Positions 16,978-25,438 of a stretch of DNA of 64,000 nucleotides are shown here, piece by piece. The translations under genes and the position numbers were made by a program. Every line of letters begins with the position of its first letter. Position 1 is the first letter of the stretch. The notes beneath the pieces were generated by a model. That model saw nothing but the letters and a program-made list of their open reading frames with translations, did not search any database and was not told where the DNA came from. Source of the DNA: SKLM01 sp964575455 (GTDB lineage Bacteria > Chloroflexota > Anaerolineae > B4-G1); the NCBI GenBank assembly GCA_964575455.1, contig CAZNRX010000001.1, forward strand, positions 62,001 through 126,000, written 5' to 3'.

Positions 16978-17050
16978 GTCAGATCTGTCAGAACCGCGTC
17001 AGCTCAGCCGCAGATTCACGTCACAGAAGCCTGCAGCTCTGTGATACAAT
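16978..17050 (+). promoter_or_regulatory. GTCAG repeat array and -10 box before the 38-aa peptide
   Basis: GTCAG at 16978, 16987 and 16998, and GTCAC at 17020, precede TACAAT at 17045-17050. It resembles the array at 14650-14737, suggesting co-regulation by the 15012 protein. Confidence 0.55.
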
Positions 17051-17166
17051 GGGAGCGTAAGGATGAAGAAGCTCCGAGCAGGATCTCCTCATCGGAGCGT
17101 GGAGACAGGTATCGGTCGAGCAGCCTAGTGGTATCCGCAACGTGTAGAGCGAAAGGAGGCACGGAG

Positions 17167-17283
17167 ATGTTAGCGGAAACCTCGGCCATCACGGTTGAAG
17201 CGGTTGTCATCCTGATGCTGATCGCCTTCATTGTGGGGCTGATCATCGGCGTGTCTTTGAGTCGTCCCCGCGTTGCGCGCTGA
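17167..17283 (+). CDS. Single-span membrane peptide, 38 aa
   Basis: ATG 17167 has AAAGGAGG seven bases upstream. The product has an acidic N-terminus, one strong hydrophobic helix (about residues 11-30) with a GLIIGVSL end, and a basic Arg-rich tail, giving N-out/C-in topology by the positive-inside rule. The frame is open further upstream, but the longer versions run through the promoter. Its promoter carries the GTCAG operator class, so it is probably a target of the 15012 regulator. Small single-span proteins of this type include toxins, regulators and transporter subunits; no family is recognised. Confidence 0.65.
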   Translation: MLAETSAITVEAVVILMLIAFIVGLIIGVSLSRPRVAR

Positions 17284-17394
17284 GCAACTGCAGATGAGGA
17301 GCAATCAGCCTGGAGGGACCGGTGCTGGCCTTGCCCTGCCGTATCAGTTTGGTGAGCAGTTGCTCTCAGCCCTCGTCTCGAGGGCGCCACCGCC

Positions 17395-17423
17395 TTGGCT
17401 TGTCCGTGAAATCCTGCTATACT
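17395..17423 (+). promoter_or_regulatory. Promoter for the beta-helix/PKD protein
   Basis: TTGGCT at 17395-17400 and TATACT at 17418-17423 are 17 bases apart. The start site should fall inside the 9-base tandem repeats that begin at 17422. Confidence 0.55.
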
Positions 17424-17466
17424 GTAGGCACTGTAGGCACTGTAGGCACTGTAGGCACTGTAGGCA
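17422..17466 (+). repeat. Five tandem copies of CTGTAGGCA
   Basis: Five perfect 9-base units fill the predicted transcription start and early leader of the next gene. Copy-number change would alter the leader without touching the coding frame. Confidence 0.9.
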
Positions 17467-17568
17467 CGCGGACGCGGAGGGATGGGTGAGAGGCCCGGAC
17501 GTAGCTCCGTTCACGGGCCCTCTCTCTGCTTGGGGAGCATTCATTGGATGGACGCCAGGGGGAGACGG

Positions 17569-19956
17569 ATGAAGAACAGGAACGTGTCGCTTGTGCTATC
17601 CATTGGTCTGGCGCTGCTGATCGTTGCGGCGACCATGGTATGTCTCAACCGCCCGTCATCCTTCGCATCTCCCGATCAAAGCCTAGGGGGGGACGACATC
17701 CCCGTCATCACCGTCTGCCTGGACGGCGGCTGCGACTACGACACCATTCAGGATGCGGTGGACGCGGCTGAAGAGGGCGCTGTCATCAAGGTGGCGGCCG
17801 GAACCTACGCCGGCGTGGAGAGTCGCCCCGCTCCCGACCAGTATCCATATGCCACGGTTATCACCCAGGTGGTCTACGTCGACAAGGGCGTCACGCTCCA
17901 GGGCGGCTACGCCGTCACCAACTGGATCACCCCGGACCTTGAGGCCAACCCGACCCTCCTGGACGCGCAGGGGAGGGGGCGTGGCCTCTTCATCGCCGGG
18001 CCGACCATCACCCCCACCATCGTGGGCCTGCGCATCACCGGCGGGGACGCCGCCGGGCTGCGCGGTCACCCGGGCTTCCCGGATACGGACGCCGGCGGTG
18101 GCGCGTACGTCTTCAGCTCCCCCGCCACCATCACGGCCACCCAGCTCTTCAGCAACACCGCCGACTGGGGCGGTGGGGTCTATGTCTATCAGAGCGACGC
18201 CACGCTGAGCAACAACGCCGTCTTCTCCAACACCACCTCTCGATTCTTTGGTCCCGGTGCGTTCCACGGGGGTGGGCTCTATCTCTACGAGAGCGACGCC
18301 GAGTTGGTGGGCAACGCGATCACCTCGAACACGGCTGGCAGCGGCGGCGGCCTCCACCTCCATCGTAGCCACGCCGTGCTCACGGACAACGCCATCATCT
18401 CCAACACCGCCGAGTGGTATGGCGGCGGGCTGCGCCTCGAGCACAGCGACGTCAAGCTTGGCCAGAACGTCGTCCACGGCAACGCCGCCCAGTTCGGCGG
18501 TGGTCTCTACCTCCTCTACAGCGATGCCGAGCTCGACGGGAACGCGATCACCGGCAACGCCGCCCATCAATCCCATGGCGGTGGCCTGTACTTGCAGAGG
18601 AGCGATGCTGTCATCACCGGCAATCTCATTATCTCGAACACCGCTGCCTCTTTCGGGGGGGGCGTGCACCTCTATCTCCGCAGCGACGCCGTGCTGGTCA
18701 ACAACGTCGTCGCCGACAACCGGGCCGACGTCGCCGGCGGCGCTCTTTACGTCTGGCGCTCCATCCCGCGCCTGCTCCACACCACCGTCGCCCGCAACCG
18801 CGGTGGCGACGGCAGTGGCATCTTCGTGCGAAACGAGGGGCAGCCCAGATCGACCGTTCAGCTGACCAACACAGTCATCGTCAGCCATCGTGTGGGCATC
18901 AGCGTGGCGGCCGGTAGCGACGTCGCGCTGAACGGCGTCCTCTGGGACAGCGACACCATGACCCACGTGTCCCGCTCACCGACCGACACCGCGGTAGCCA
19001 TGCAGAACCAGTACACGGGCGATCCCGCCTTCGCCCCCGACGGCTACCACCTGCTGCCGAGCTCGGAGGCCATCGACAAGGGCGTGGACGCCGGCATCGA
19101 CGTCGACATCGACGGCGAGCCCCGGCCCCGTGGCGCTGCCCCCGACCTGGGCGCGGACGAGCAGGGGCCCATTCTCTTCGCCGGGTTCGAGCACTCGGCC
19201 CCGCACTGGCTCGGGGAGCCGACCGTCTTCACCAACACCACCGTCGTCAGCGGCCCTGTCTCCTACCGCTGGGATTTCGGCGACGGCGGGTCCAGCACGG
19301 CCGTCAGCCCCACGCACACCTACACGGCGCCGGGCACGTACACCGTCGTCCTCACCGCCACCGGCGGCGAGCTGCAGGACGTGGCGACCGGCCGCGTGGT
19401 CATCTACGCTGCCTCCTTCACCTCGTCCAGCCCCGACTGGGTCGGTCAGACCACGGCCTTCACCAACACCAGCCTGGCCGGCCCTGACGCTGGCTACGCC
19501 TGGTCCTTCGGCGATGGCGTCACCGGCACGCAGGAGCATCCCACCCACACCTATGGCAGCCCGGCCCTCTACACCGTGGCGCTGACCGTGACGAACGACG
19601 TCGGTCTCGGCGTGGCGACCGATACTGTGGCCCTCTACGGTCCGCCCCATGTCGATTTCGTCGGCCGGCCCAGGCAGGGGCTCGCCCCTCTGCCGGTGGC
19701 GTTCATGTCCATCGTCACCACCACCCCGCCGGGGGATCCCAGCCTGCGCTACCTGTGGCATGTCGCCGTTGGCCATGAGGAGGACGCGACCAGCACGCTG
19801 CCTGCTACCGACCACACCTACGTGTCCACAGGCGTCTACACCGTCAGCCTCCGCGTGACCAACGCCCTGACCAGCGCCGTGGCGGTCAAGCCAGCCTACA
19901 TCACCGTCCGGGACACCCTGGAGATTTACCTCCCCCTCATCGCACGCGACAGCTAG
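17569..19956 (+). CDS. Secreted beta-helix protein with PKD domains and YLPLI tail, 795 aa
   Basis: ATG 17569 is chosen because it directly precedes a signal peptide (basic start, hydrophobic core, SFA cleavage region near residue 30) and follows GGGGGAG. Residues about 50-430 are a right-handed parallel beta-helix of repeated GGG(L/V)Y units with NAxxxN turns. At least two PKD domains follow (YRWDFGDG and YAWSFGDG, each ending in HTY), with a third, less typical one. It ends in IYLPLIARDS, a Tyr-Leu-Pro-Leu tail I associate with secreted Chloroflexota proteins. It is probably a surface carbohydrate-binding or adhesive protein; no catalytic residues were recognised. Confidence 0.88.
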   Translation: MKNRNVSLVLSIGLALLIVAATMVCLNRPSSFASPDQSLGGDDIPVITVCLDGGCDYDTIQDAVDAAEEGAVIKVAAGTYAGVESRPAPDQYPYATVITQVVYVDKGVTLQGGYAVTNWITPDLEANPTLLDAQGRGRGLFIAGPTITPTIVGLRITGGDAAGLRGHPGFPDTDAGGGAYVFSSPATITATQLFSNTADWGGGVYVYQSDATLSNNAVFSNTTSRFFGPGAFHGGGLYLYESDAELVGNAITSNTAGSGGGLHLHRSHAVLTDNAIISNTAEWYGGGLRLEHSDVKLGQNVVHGNAAQFGGGLYLLYSDAELDGNAITGNAAHQSHGGGLYLQRSDAVITGNLIISNTAASFGGGVHLYLRSDAVLVNNVVADNRADVAGGALYVWRSIPRLLHTTVARNRGGDGSGIFVRNEGQPRSTVQLTNTVIVSHRVGISVAAGSDVALNGVLWDSDTMTHVSRSPTDTAVAMQNQYTGDPAFAPDGYHLLPSSEAIDKGVDAGIDVDIDGEPRPRGAAPDLGADEQGPILFAGFEHSAPHWLGEPTVFTNTTVVSGPVSYRWDFGDGGSSTAVSPTHTYTAPGTYTVVLTATGGELQDVATGRVVIYAASFTSSSPDWVGQTTAFTNTSLAGPDAGYAWSFGDGVTGTQEHPTHTYGSPALYTVALTVTNDVGLGVATDTVALYGPPHVDFVGRPRQGLAPLPVAFMSIVTTTPPGDPSLRYLWHVAVGHEEDATSTLPATDHTYVSTGVYTVSLRVTNALTSAVAVKPAYITVRDTLEIYLPLIARDS

Positions 19957-19991
19957 GAGCTGTGCCTACTCCATACTCCCTACTCCCCTTC

Positions 19992-20020
19992 TTGTCATCT
20001 TCCCCCTCCCGCGGTATACT
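19992..20020 (+). promoter_or_regulatory. Promoter of smc with very short leader
   Basis: TTGTCA at 19992-19997 and TATACT at 20015-20020 are 17 bases apart. ATG 20034 lies 13 bases after the -10, leaving about six leader bases and no ribosome site, so translation is effectively leaderless. Confidence 0.65.
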
Positions 20021-20033
20021 GCCTCCATAGACC

Positions 20034-23000
20034 ATGCGCCTTAAACACCTCGTACTCCAGGGCTACAAATCGTTCGCCAATAAGACCGAGTTCGAGTTCC
20101 CAGCGGGCGTCACGGCCGTCGTCGGCCCCAACGGGACCGGCAAGAGCAACATCGCCGACGCCATCCGCTGGGCCCTCGGTGAGCGGAGCATGAGCACGCT
20201 GCGTGCCAAGTCCACCTCCGACATGATATTCGCCGGGGGGGACGGTCGCGCGCGGGCCGGCATGGCCGAGGTGGCCCTCACCTTCGACAACGCCGACGGC
20301 GGCCTCCCCATCGCCTACAGTGAGGTCAGTATCGCGCGCCGCGCCTATCGCTCTGGCGAGAACGAGTACCTCATCAACGGCTCGCAGGTGCTCCTTCGCG
20401 ACGTCGAGGAGCTGCTGGCCGGGAGCAGCCTCAGCGAGCGCACCTACACCGTCGTTGGCCAGGGCGTCGTCGACGCGGCGCTCTCCCTCCGCGCTCAGGA
20501 GCGCCGCGCCCTGTTCGAGGAGGCCGCCGGCATCACCCTCTACCGCGATCGCCGCGAGAAGACCGTCGAGCGTCTCGACGAGACGGAGCGCAACCTGGAG
20601 CGCGTGCAGGACATCATCGCCGAGATCGCCCCTCGCCTGGAGCGGCTGAAGCGCGACGCGCGGCAGGTGGAGCAGCATCGCCGTCTGAGCGCCCACCTGG
20701 AGCGCCTGCAGCGGACCTGGTACGGCCACCGCTGGGGCCAGCAGCAGGCGGCGCTGGGGCGGTCGCTGGAGCGGGCGGCGACCCTGGAGGAGCAGCTGGC
20801 GCAGCGGAACCGCGAGGCGTCTGAGCTGGATCGGCGTCTGAACGAGGTGCGGGAGCGGGAGGGAGTGCTGCGCGGCAAGCTCCGCGATTGGTACCGCCGG
20901 AGCGGCGACCTCCACGAGGAGGTCGACCAGGCGCGGCGCGAGCTGGCCGTCTCGGAGGAGCGGGAGCGTCTGCTGAGGACGCGGCGTGAGGAGTTATTGG
21001 AGGAGATCGAGCCTCTCCGAGCGCAGCGGCGGGAGCAGGCAGATCGGGTGGCCGAGCTCCGGCAGCGGGTCGAGGAGCTGCAGAGGGAGCTGATCGAGCG
21101 TCGCGCGCGTCTGAACCAGGTGGAGGCGGAGGCGGCGGACAGAGGGCAGCGGGCCGAGGAGCGGGAGCGAGAGCGCACAGAAGTGGAGGACCAGCTGCGC
21201 AGCCAGCGATCACAGGTGGAGCGCCTGGATCGTGCGCTGGGGGAGGCCCGGGAGGAGATATCGCGCCTGGCCAGCCAGCGGGCTGTGGCCGAGGAGCGGG
21301 CGCGACAGCTGGAGAGCCGCCGCCGAGAGGCCGTGGGCGGGCTGGAGCCGCTTCGCCGCGACGAGGAGGAGCAGGCGGAGCGCGTGGCGGAGGGGCGCGC
21401 GCGCCTGGCCGAGCTGGAGCAGTCCCTTGCTGATCGACAGCGGGAGCTTGCTGACGTGGGGGAGGCCTGGCGCGCCTTCCAGCGGCAAGCTCAGGAGCAA
21501 GGACAGGAACGCCCTAGGGCTGCGGAGGAGCTGTGCGATTGCCGCGCCGAGATCGAGCGGCTTGATCAAGCTAGGCGCGCGGCCCAGCAGGAGGAGGCCG
21601 AGCTGGCGGGTGAGCTGAAGGCGCTCGAGCACGTGCGCGCCATGGGCGCAGCCTACGACGCGGGGGTGCAAGTGCTGCTCCAGTCCGATCTGGAGGGCGT
21701 GCTGGGTCCGCTGGTGGAGTTGATCCACGTGCCGCCAGACTGGGAGCGGGCCATCGAGGCCGCGCTCGGCGCTGCCCTGCACGCTGTCGTTGTGGAACGG
21801 GGGGCGATCGTGGAGCAGGCCCATCGCATCCTCAGGGAGCAGGGGGCGCGGTCGATGCTCATCTCCCTGGACGGGCTGCGCGCACCGGTGTCGGCCGACG
21901 TCCTGCCCTCTCAAGCCTCCGCCGCTGCGCGCACGGCCGCTGATCTGGTCCACCCTGTGGAGGGATCCCCGTCGGACGAGCTTGCGTCCGTCATCGACGC
22001 CCTTCTGGGGCCGGTGGCTCTCTGCGCGGATCTCGCGGAGGCCAGGGCGCTCCTGCCGGAGATGCCGCCCGGGAGCTGCTGCGTCACGCGGGCTGGCATC
22101 GTCCTTCGCGCCGACGGGGCCTACATCATTGGAGAGGTTGGGACGGGCGGTGTACTGGCCGATGAGCGAGCCCGGCGGGAGTTGCTTAGGCAGGAGCTGC
22201 CCAGACGTCTGGAGCAGGTCCGCCGGCGCCTGCAGGAGCTGGAAGGGCAGCGGCAGGAGGAGGAAAGCCGAGCGGCATCCTTGGAGAGCCGTCTGCAGGA
22301 GATCGACCGCCAGGCGGCGCAGGCCAGGGAGGAGAGGGCGCAGCGCCTCCAGCAGAGGCTGGGTGAGGCCCGTACAGCCGTCGCGGTGGCCCAGGAGACG
22401 CTCCGCAGCCAGCGGACTTCTCTTGAGCACCACGTCTCCGAGCTGGAGCGGATCCGTTCGCAGCGCGAGATCCTGCAGGCAAGGGCCGCCGATTTGAAGG
22501 AGCAGCATGTGGCGCAGATGGAGCGGGCTCAGGCCCTTCGCCTTGCTCTGGAGACGCCGAGCGTGGAGGGCTCCGGCCTGGGGGAGGGCGACAAAGCGCC
22601 GCCCGCTCGGGATGCTGCCGAGGGCTTCCGATGGCGGCTCCAAGAGGCGCATCAGCGGTGCCGTAAGCTGGAGCAGCAGCAGGAGGCCTCCTCGGAGCGC
22701 GTCAGTTCGCTGGAGGGGCGGCTGGAGCGTCTGGCGCAGCAGGCGGCCGATGCGCGCCGGGAGGTGGCGCGGTTCGAGCGGGAGACACTGTCGGGGGCGC
22801 GCACCGCCGTCGCCGTGGCGGAGGCCTCGCTGGGCAGCGAGCGGCAGGCGCTGGAGCGAGAGTCGGCGCTTTTGGAGCGATTGAGCTCTCAGATCGATGC
22901 CCGCCGTGAGCGCGCGGCAGATCTGAAGGCCGAGAGAGAGGATCTCGTGGAGCGCGTCGCTGAGCTCCGTCGTGACGCGTCTCGGCTCGAGGCCGAGCTT

Positions 23001-23951
23001 CGCGGGGTTCGAGAGCGCATCCAGCCGGCGGAGGACAGCCTGGAGCGCCTCGAGGAGGAGCAGATAGCTCTGGAGGAACGGCGGCGGCGGGCCCAGAAGC
23101 GGGTGCGTGGCGCTGAGGAGCGGCACGGGCGCGCCGAGCTGGACGTCGAGCGCCGCAGGGACGAGCTGCGACTGCTGGCGCAGCGCATTGAGGAGGACCT
23201 CGGGTTGGTGGAGCTGGAGCTCGACGATAGCGTGACGGCCCAGGCGCCCCTGCCAATGCGCCCGCTCGTCTCCGAGCTCCCCGTGGTCGAACAGCTGCCG
23301 GAGGGATTGGAGGATGAGATGCAGTTCATCCAGAAGCGCTTCCGACGGCTAGGGGCGATCAACCCGAATGCGCCGGACGAGCTGGACGAGGTGCGAGAGC
23401 GCTACGAGTTCCTCACCGAGCAGGCGGCCGACCTGCGGGCCGCCGTGGGGAAGCTGCGGCACAGCGTGGCCGAGCTGGATGCGCTGATGAAGCGGGCGTT
23501 CAAGGAGACGTTCGATGCGGTGGCGGAGCAGTTCTCGGTGACCTTCTCGCACCTCTTCGAGGGCGGCGAGGCCCGACTGACCTTGACCGAGCCGGATGCC
23601 CTGTTGACCACCGGCGTCGACATCGTGGCGCGGCCGCCGGGAAAGCGTGCGCAGCGTCTGGCGCTCCTCTCCGGGGGCGAGCGCGCCTTGACCGCGGTGG
23701 CCCTTCTCTTCTCCCTCCTTCACGTCAGCCCCACGCCCTTCTGTGTCTTCGACGAGGTGGACGCCATGCTGGACGAGGCGAACGTGGGGCGGTTCCGGGC
23801 CAAGCTGGAGGAGCTCTCGCAGCACACGCAGTTCATCATCATCACGCACAACCGCGGCACGGTCGAGTCCGCCGACGCGGTCTACGGCGTCTCCATGGGT
23901 TCGAATGCCGTCTCGCAGGTTGTGTCCTTGAAGATGGACGAGGTGGAGTGA
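20034..23951 (+). CDS. smc: Chromosome segregation protein SMC, 1305 aa
   Basis: Walker A GPNGTGKSN is at residues 31-39. Two very long Arg/Glu/Gln-rich coiled-coil arms flank a hinge at about residues 550-710. The C-terminal head has the signature LLSGGERAL (about 1211) and Walker B FCVFDEVDAMLDEAN (about 1235-1250). SMC dimers with ScpA/ScpB entrap and organise chromosomal DNA using ATP. The protein is somewhat longer than the usual 1150 to 1200 residues because of extended arms. Neither scpA nor scpB is nearby. The near-leaderless promoter fixes the start. Confidence 0.97.
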   Translation: MRLKHLVLQGYKSFANKTEFEFPAGVTAVVGPNGTGKSNIADAIRWALGERSMSTLRAKSTSDMIFAGGDGRARAGMAEVALTFDNADGGLPIAYSEVSIARRAYRSGENEYLINGSQVLLRDVEELLAGSSLSERTYTVVGQGVVDAALSLRAQERRALFEEAAGITLYRDRREKTVERLDETERNLERVQDIIAEIAPRLERLKRDARQVEQHRRLSAHLERLQRTWYGHRWGQQQAALGRSLERAATLEEQLAQRNREASELDRRLNEVREREGVLRGKLRDWYRRSGDLHEEVDQARRELAVSEERERLLRTRREELLEEIEPLRAQRREQADRVAELRQRVEELQRELIERRARLNQVEAEAADRGQRAEERERERTEVEDQLRSQRSQVERLDRALGEAREEISRLASQRAVAEERARQLESRRREAVGGLEPLRRDEEEQAERVAEGRARLAELEQSLADRQRELADVGEAWRAFQRQAQEQGQERPRAAEELCDCRAEIERLDQARRAAQQEEAELAGELKALEHVRAMGAAYDAGVQVLLQSDLEGVLGPLVELIHVPPDWERAIEAALGAALHAVVVERGAIVEQAHRILREQGARSMLISLDGLRAPVSADVLPSQASAAARTAADLVHPVEGSPSDELASVIDALLGPVALCADLAEARALLPEMPPGSCCVTRAGIVLRADGAYIIGEVGTGGVLADERARRELLRQELPRRLEQVRRRLQELEGQRQEEESRAASLESRLQEIDRQAAQAREERAQRLQQRLGEARTAVAVAQETLRSQRTSLEHHVSELERIRSQREILQARAADLKEQHVAQMERAQALRLALETPSVEGSGLGEGDKAPPARDAAEGFRWRLQEAHQRCRKLEQQQEASSERVSSLEGRLERLAQQAADARREVARFERETLSGARTAVAVAEASLGSERQALERESALLERLSSQIDARRERAADLKAEREDLVERVAELRRDASRLEAELRGVRERIQPAEDSLERLEEEQIALEERRRRAQKRVRGAEERHGRAELDVERRRDELRLLAQRIEEDLGLVELELDDSVTAQAPLPMRPLVSELPVVEQLPEGLEDEMQFIQKRFRRLGAINPNAPDELDEVRERYEFLTEQAADLRAAVGKLRHSVAELDALMKRAFKETFDAVAEQFSVTFSHLFEGGEARLTLTEPDALLTTGVDIVARPPGKRAQRLALLSGGERALTAVALLFSLLHVSPTPFCVFDEVDAMLDEANVGRFRAKLEELSQHTQFIIITHNRGTVESADAVYGVSMGSNAVSQVVSLKMDEVE

Positions 23952-24017
23952 GCTGGGAAAGGGCTGTGTCCACCTTCCCGTGGGACGACTACATCCATAA
24001 GTTGAGGAGGTAGCCCA

Positions 24018-25019
24018 TTGTCTGACGAGAGAAGCGATCCTGTGGCGGCCGAGTCCTGTATAGCCGTCGTCACCACCGGCGGCACCATCGCCATGCAGCA
24101 CGACCAGTCGGCCGGTGGGGCGGTGCCGCAGCTCGGCGCTTCTGACTTTGCCGCTGCCCTCCCGCCCGACGCGCCCCGGCTGCGCGCGAAGGGGATCGTC
24201 AACCTGCCCAGCTCCCACTTCACGCTGGAGACGCTGGAATGCATCCGGGACCGCGTGGCCGAGCTGGTGGGGGAGCCAAACGTGGCCGGCGTCGTGGTCA
24301 CCCACGGCACCGATACGATGGAGGAGACCGCTTACCTACTCGATCTGACGCTGCCGGAGGAGAAGGCTATCGTTCTCACCGGGGCCATGCGCACCGCCTC
24401 CGACGTGGGCTATGATGGCTATGCCAACCTGCTGGCAGCCGTCCACGTTGCGGCGGCCCCTCAAGCCCGCGGTCTGGGGGCGCTCATCGTCTTCAACGAC
24501 GAGATCCACGCCGCTCGACGCGCAACCAAGATGCATACTCTCAGCCCTGCCACCTTCCAGTCGCCAGGCTGGGGGCCCGTCGGGCGCGTGGAGGGTGATG
24601 CTGTCATCGTCGATCAGCGCTTGGAGCAGGAGACCTTGCCCTGGCTGGGTCTCGAGCCGCGCGTGGTGCTGCTCAAGCTCACGGTCGGTGCCGGGCCTGA
24701 TCTGCTGGAGGGCGCGTTGGAGGCCGGGTCTTGGGGCGTCGTCATCGAGGGCCTGGGCGCGGGCCGTGTCCCGCCCTGGTGGCTGCCCGTCATCGAACGG
24801 GCACGGGAGCGCGGGATTCCCGTGGTGATCGCCAGTCGCTGCCCCTCCGGCCGGGTCTGGGATGGCTACGGCTATCCCGGTGCCTATCGCTCTCTGGTCA
24901 ACCTCGGCTGTCTCTTCGCCCAGGGCATCAACGGTCAGAAGGCTCGCATCAGGCTCATGGTCGTGCTGGCCGCAGCCCGGGCAACCGACGATATCGCAGA
25001 GCTGTGGGCTCGCCAATGA
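24018..25019 (+). CDS. L-asparaginase family protein, 333 aa
   Basis: TTG 24018 is used as start because GAGGAGGT lies seven bases upstream. Both catalytic threonine motifs are present: TTGGTIA near residue 20 and THGTDTMEE near residue 97. The family hydrolyses asparagine to aspartate and ammonia; length and motifs fit the bacterial asparaginase/glutaminase family. No signal peptide is visible, so it is probably cytoplasmic (type I-like). It follows smc by 66 bases and precedes rsfS. Related archaeal GatD proteins share the fold, but their partner gatE is not seen here. Confidence 0.92.
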   Translation: MSDERSDPVAAESCIAVVTTGGTIAMQHDQSAGGAVPQLGASDFAAALPPDAPRLRAKGIVNLPSSHFTLETLECIRDRVAELVGEPNVAGVVVTHGTDTMEETAYLLDLTLPEEKAIVLTGAMRTASDVGYDGYANLLAAVHVAAAPQARGLGALIVFNDEIHAARRATKMHTLSPATFQSPGWGPVGRVEGDAVIVDQRLEQETLPWLGLEPRVVLLKLTVGAGPDLLEGALEAGSWGVVIEGLGAGRVPPWWLPVIERARERGIPVVIASRCPSGRVWDGYGYPGAYRSLVNLGCLFAQGINGQKARIRLMVVLAAARATDDIAELWARQ

Positions 25020-25090
25020 TCGATGCCCATTTGTCATTTGTGATTTCTGATTTGTCGTTTGCCATTTGTCATTCATAAGGAGGTGGGGAC

Positions 25091-25438
25091 CTGGATTCAC
25101 TGGAGCTAGCGCGACGGATCGTTGACGTAATCGCCGACAAGCAAGGCGAGGACATTCTGCTGCTCGACATTCGTGACGTGTCCATCCTGGCCGACTACTT
25201 CATCATCGGCAGCGCTGTCAGCCGGCGGCAGACCAAGGCCATCGTGAACGGCATCACCGACAAAGCGAGGGAGGATTTCGACGTTAAGCCCTGGCGCGTC
25301 GAGGGTGAGCCCGATTCGGGGTGGGTGCTGATGGACTATGGAGACGTGGTGGTCCACCTCTTTGCTCCGGAGGCGCGGGACTACTACGACCTGGAGGGGT
25401 TCTGGGAGGACGCGCAGGTGATCGTGCGCATGTTGTAG
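25091..25438 (+). CDS. rsfS: Ribosomal silencing factor RsfS, 115 aa, CTG start
   Basis: The family N-terminus (SLELARRIVDVIADKQGEDI) begins right after CTG 25091, with AAGGAGGT at 25077-25084 six bases upstream. There is no ATG, GTG or TTG in frame at a usable position before it; the first in-frame GTG (25178) would remove a conserved 29-residue segment. The body has the DYFIIGSAVSRRQ, GWVLMDYGDVVVHLF and YYDLEGFW motifs typical of RsfS/Iojap, which binds ribosomal protein uL14 and blocks subunit joining under starvation. The 3' end abuts the decayed sirtuin on the other strand. Confidence 0.93.
   Translation: MDSLELARRIVDVIADKQGEDILLLDIRDVSILADYFIIGSAVSRRQTKAIVNGITDKAREDFDVKPWRVEGEPDSGWVLMDYGDVVVHLFAPEARDYYDLEGFWEDAQVIVRML

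Larger units (their letters stand above)
16299..17166 (+). other. 868-base region without a convincing protein gene
   Basis: It holds a 98-bp inverted-repeat element (16384-16481), a near-consensus promoter with no matching ORF (16530-16558), and the GTCAG array with -10 (16978-17050). ORFs such as 16650-16883 lack ribosome sites and look random. A small RNA from the orphan promoter is possible. Confidence 0.5.

Noticed and set aside
16783..17166. Upstream extension of the 38-aa peptide (166 codons)
   Set aside because: The extension runs through the GTCAG array and -10 box, while ATG 17167 has a perfect ribosome site.
1..17283. Insertion sequence or prophage origin of the island
   Set aside because: No transposase, integrase, terminal repeats, attachment-site duplication or phage gene was seen; transfer remains possible but is not shown by the sequence.
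17422..17466. Possible CRISPR-like array
   Set aside because: The 9-base units are directly contiguous with no spacers, so this is a simple tandem repeat.
21210..23126. 638-codon minus-strand ORF inside smc
   Set aside because: It is an antisense frame kept open by high G+C and codon bias of the SMC coiled coil; Leu/Arg/Gln-rich with no start signals.
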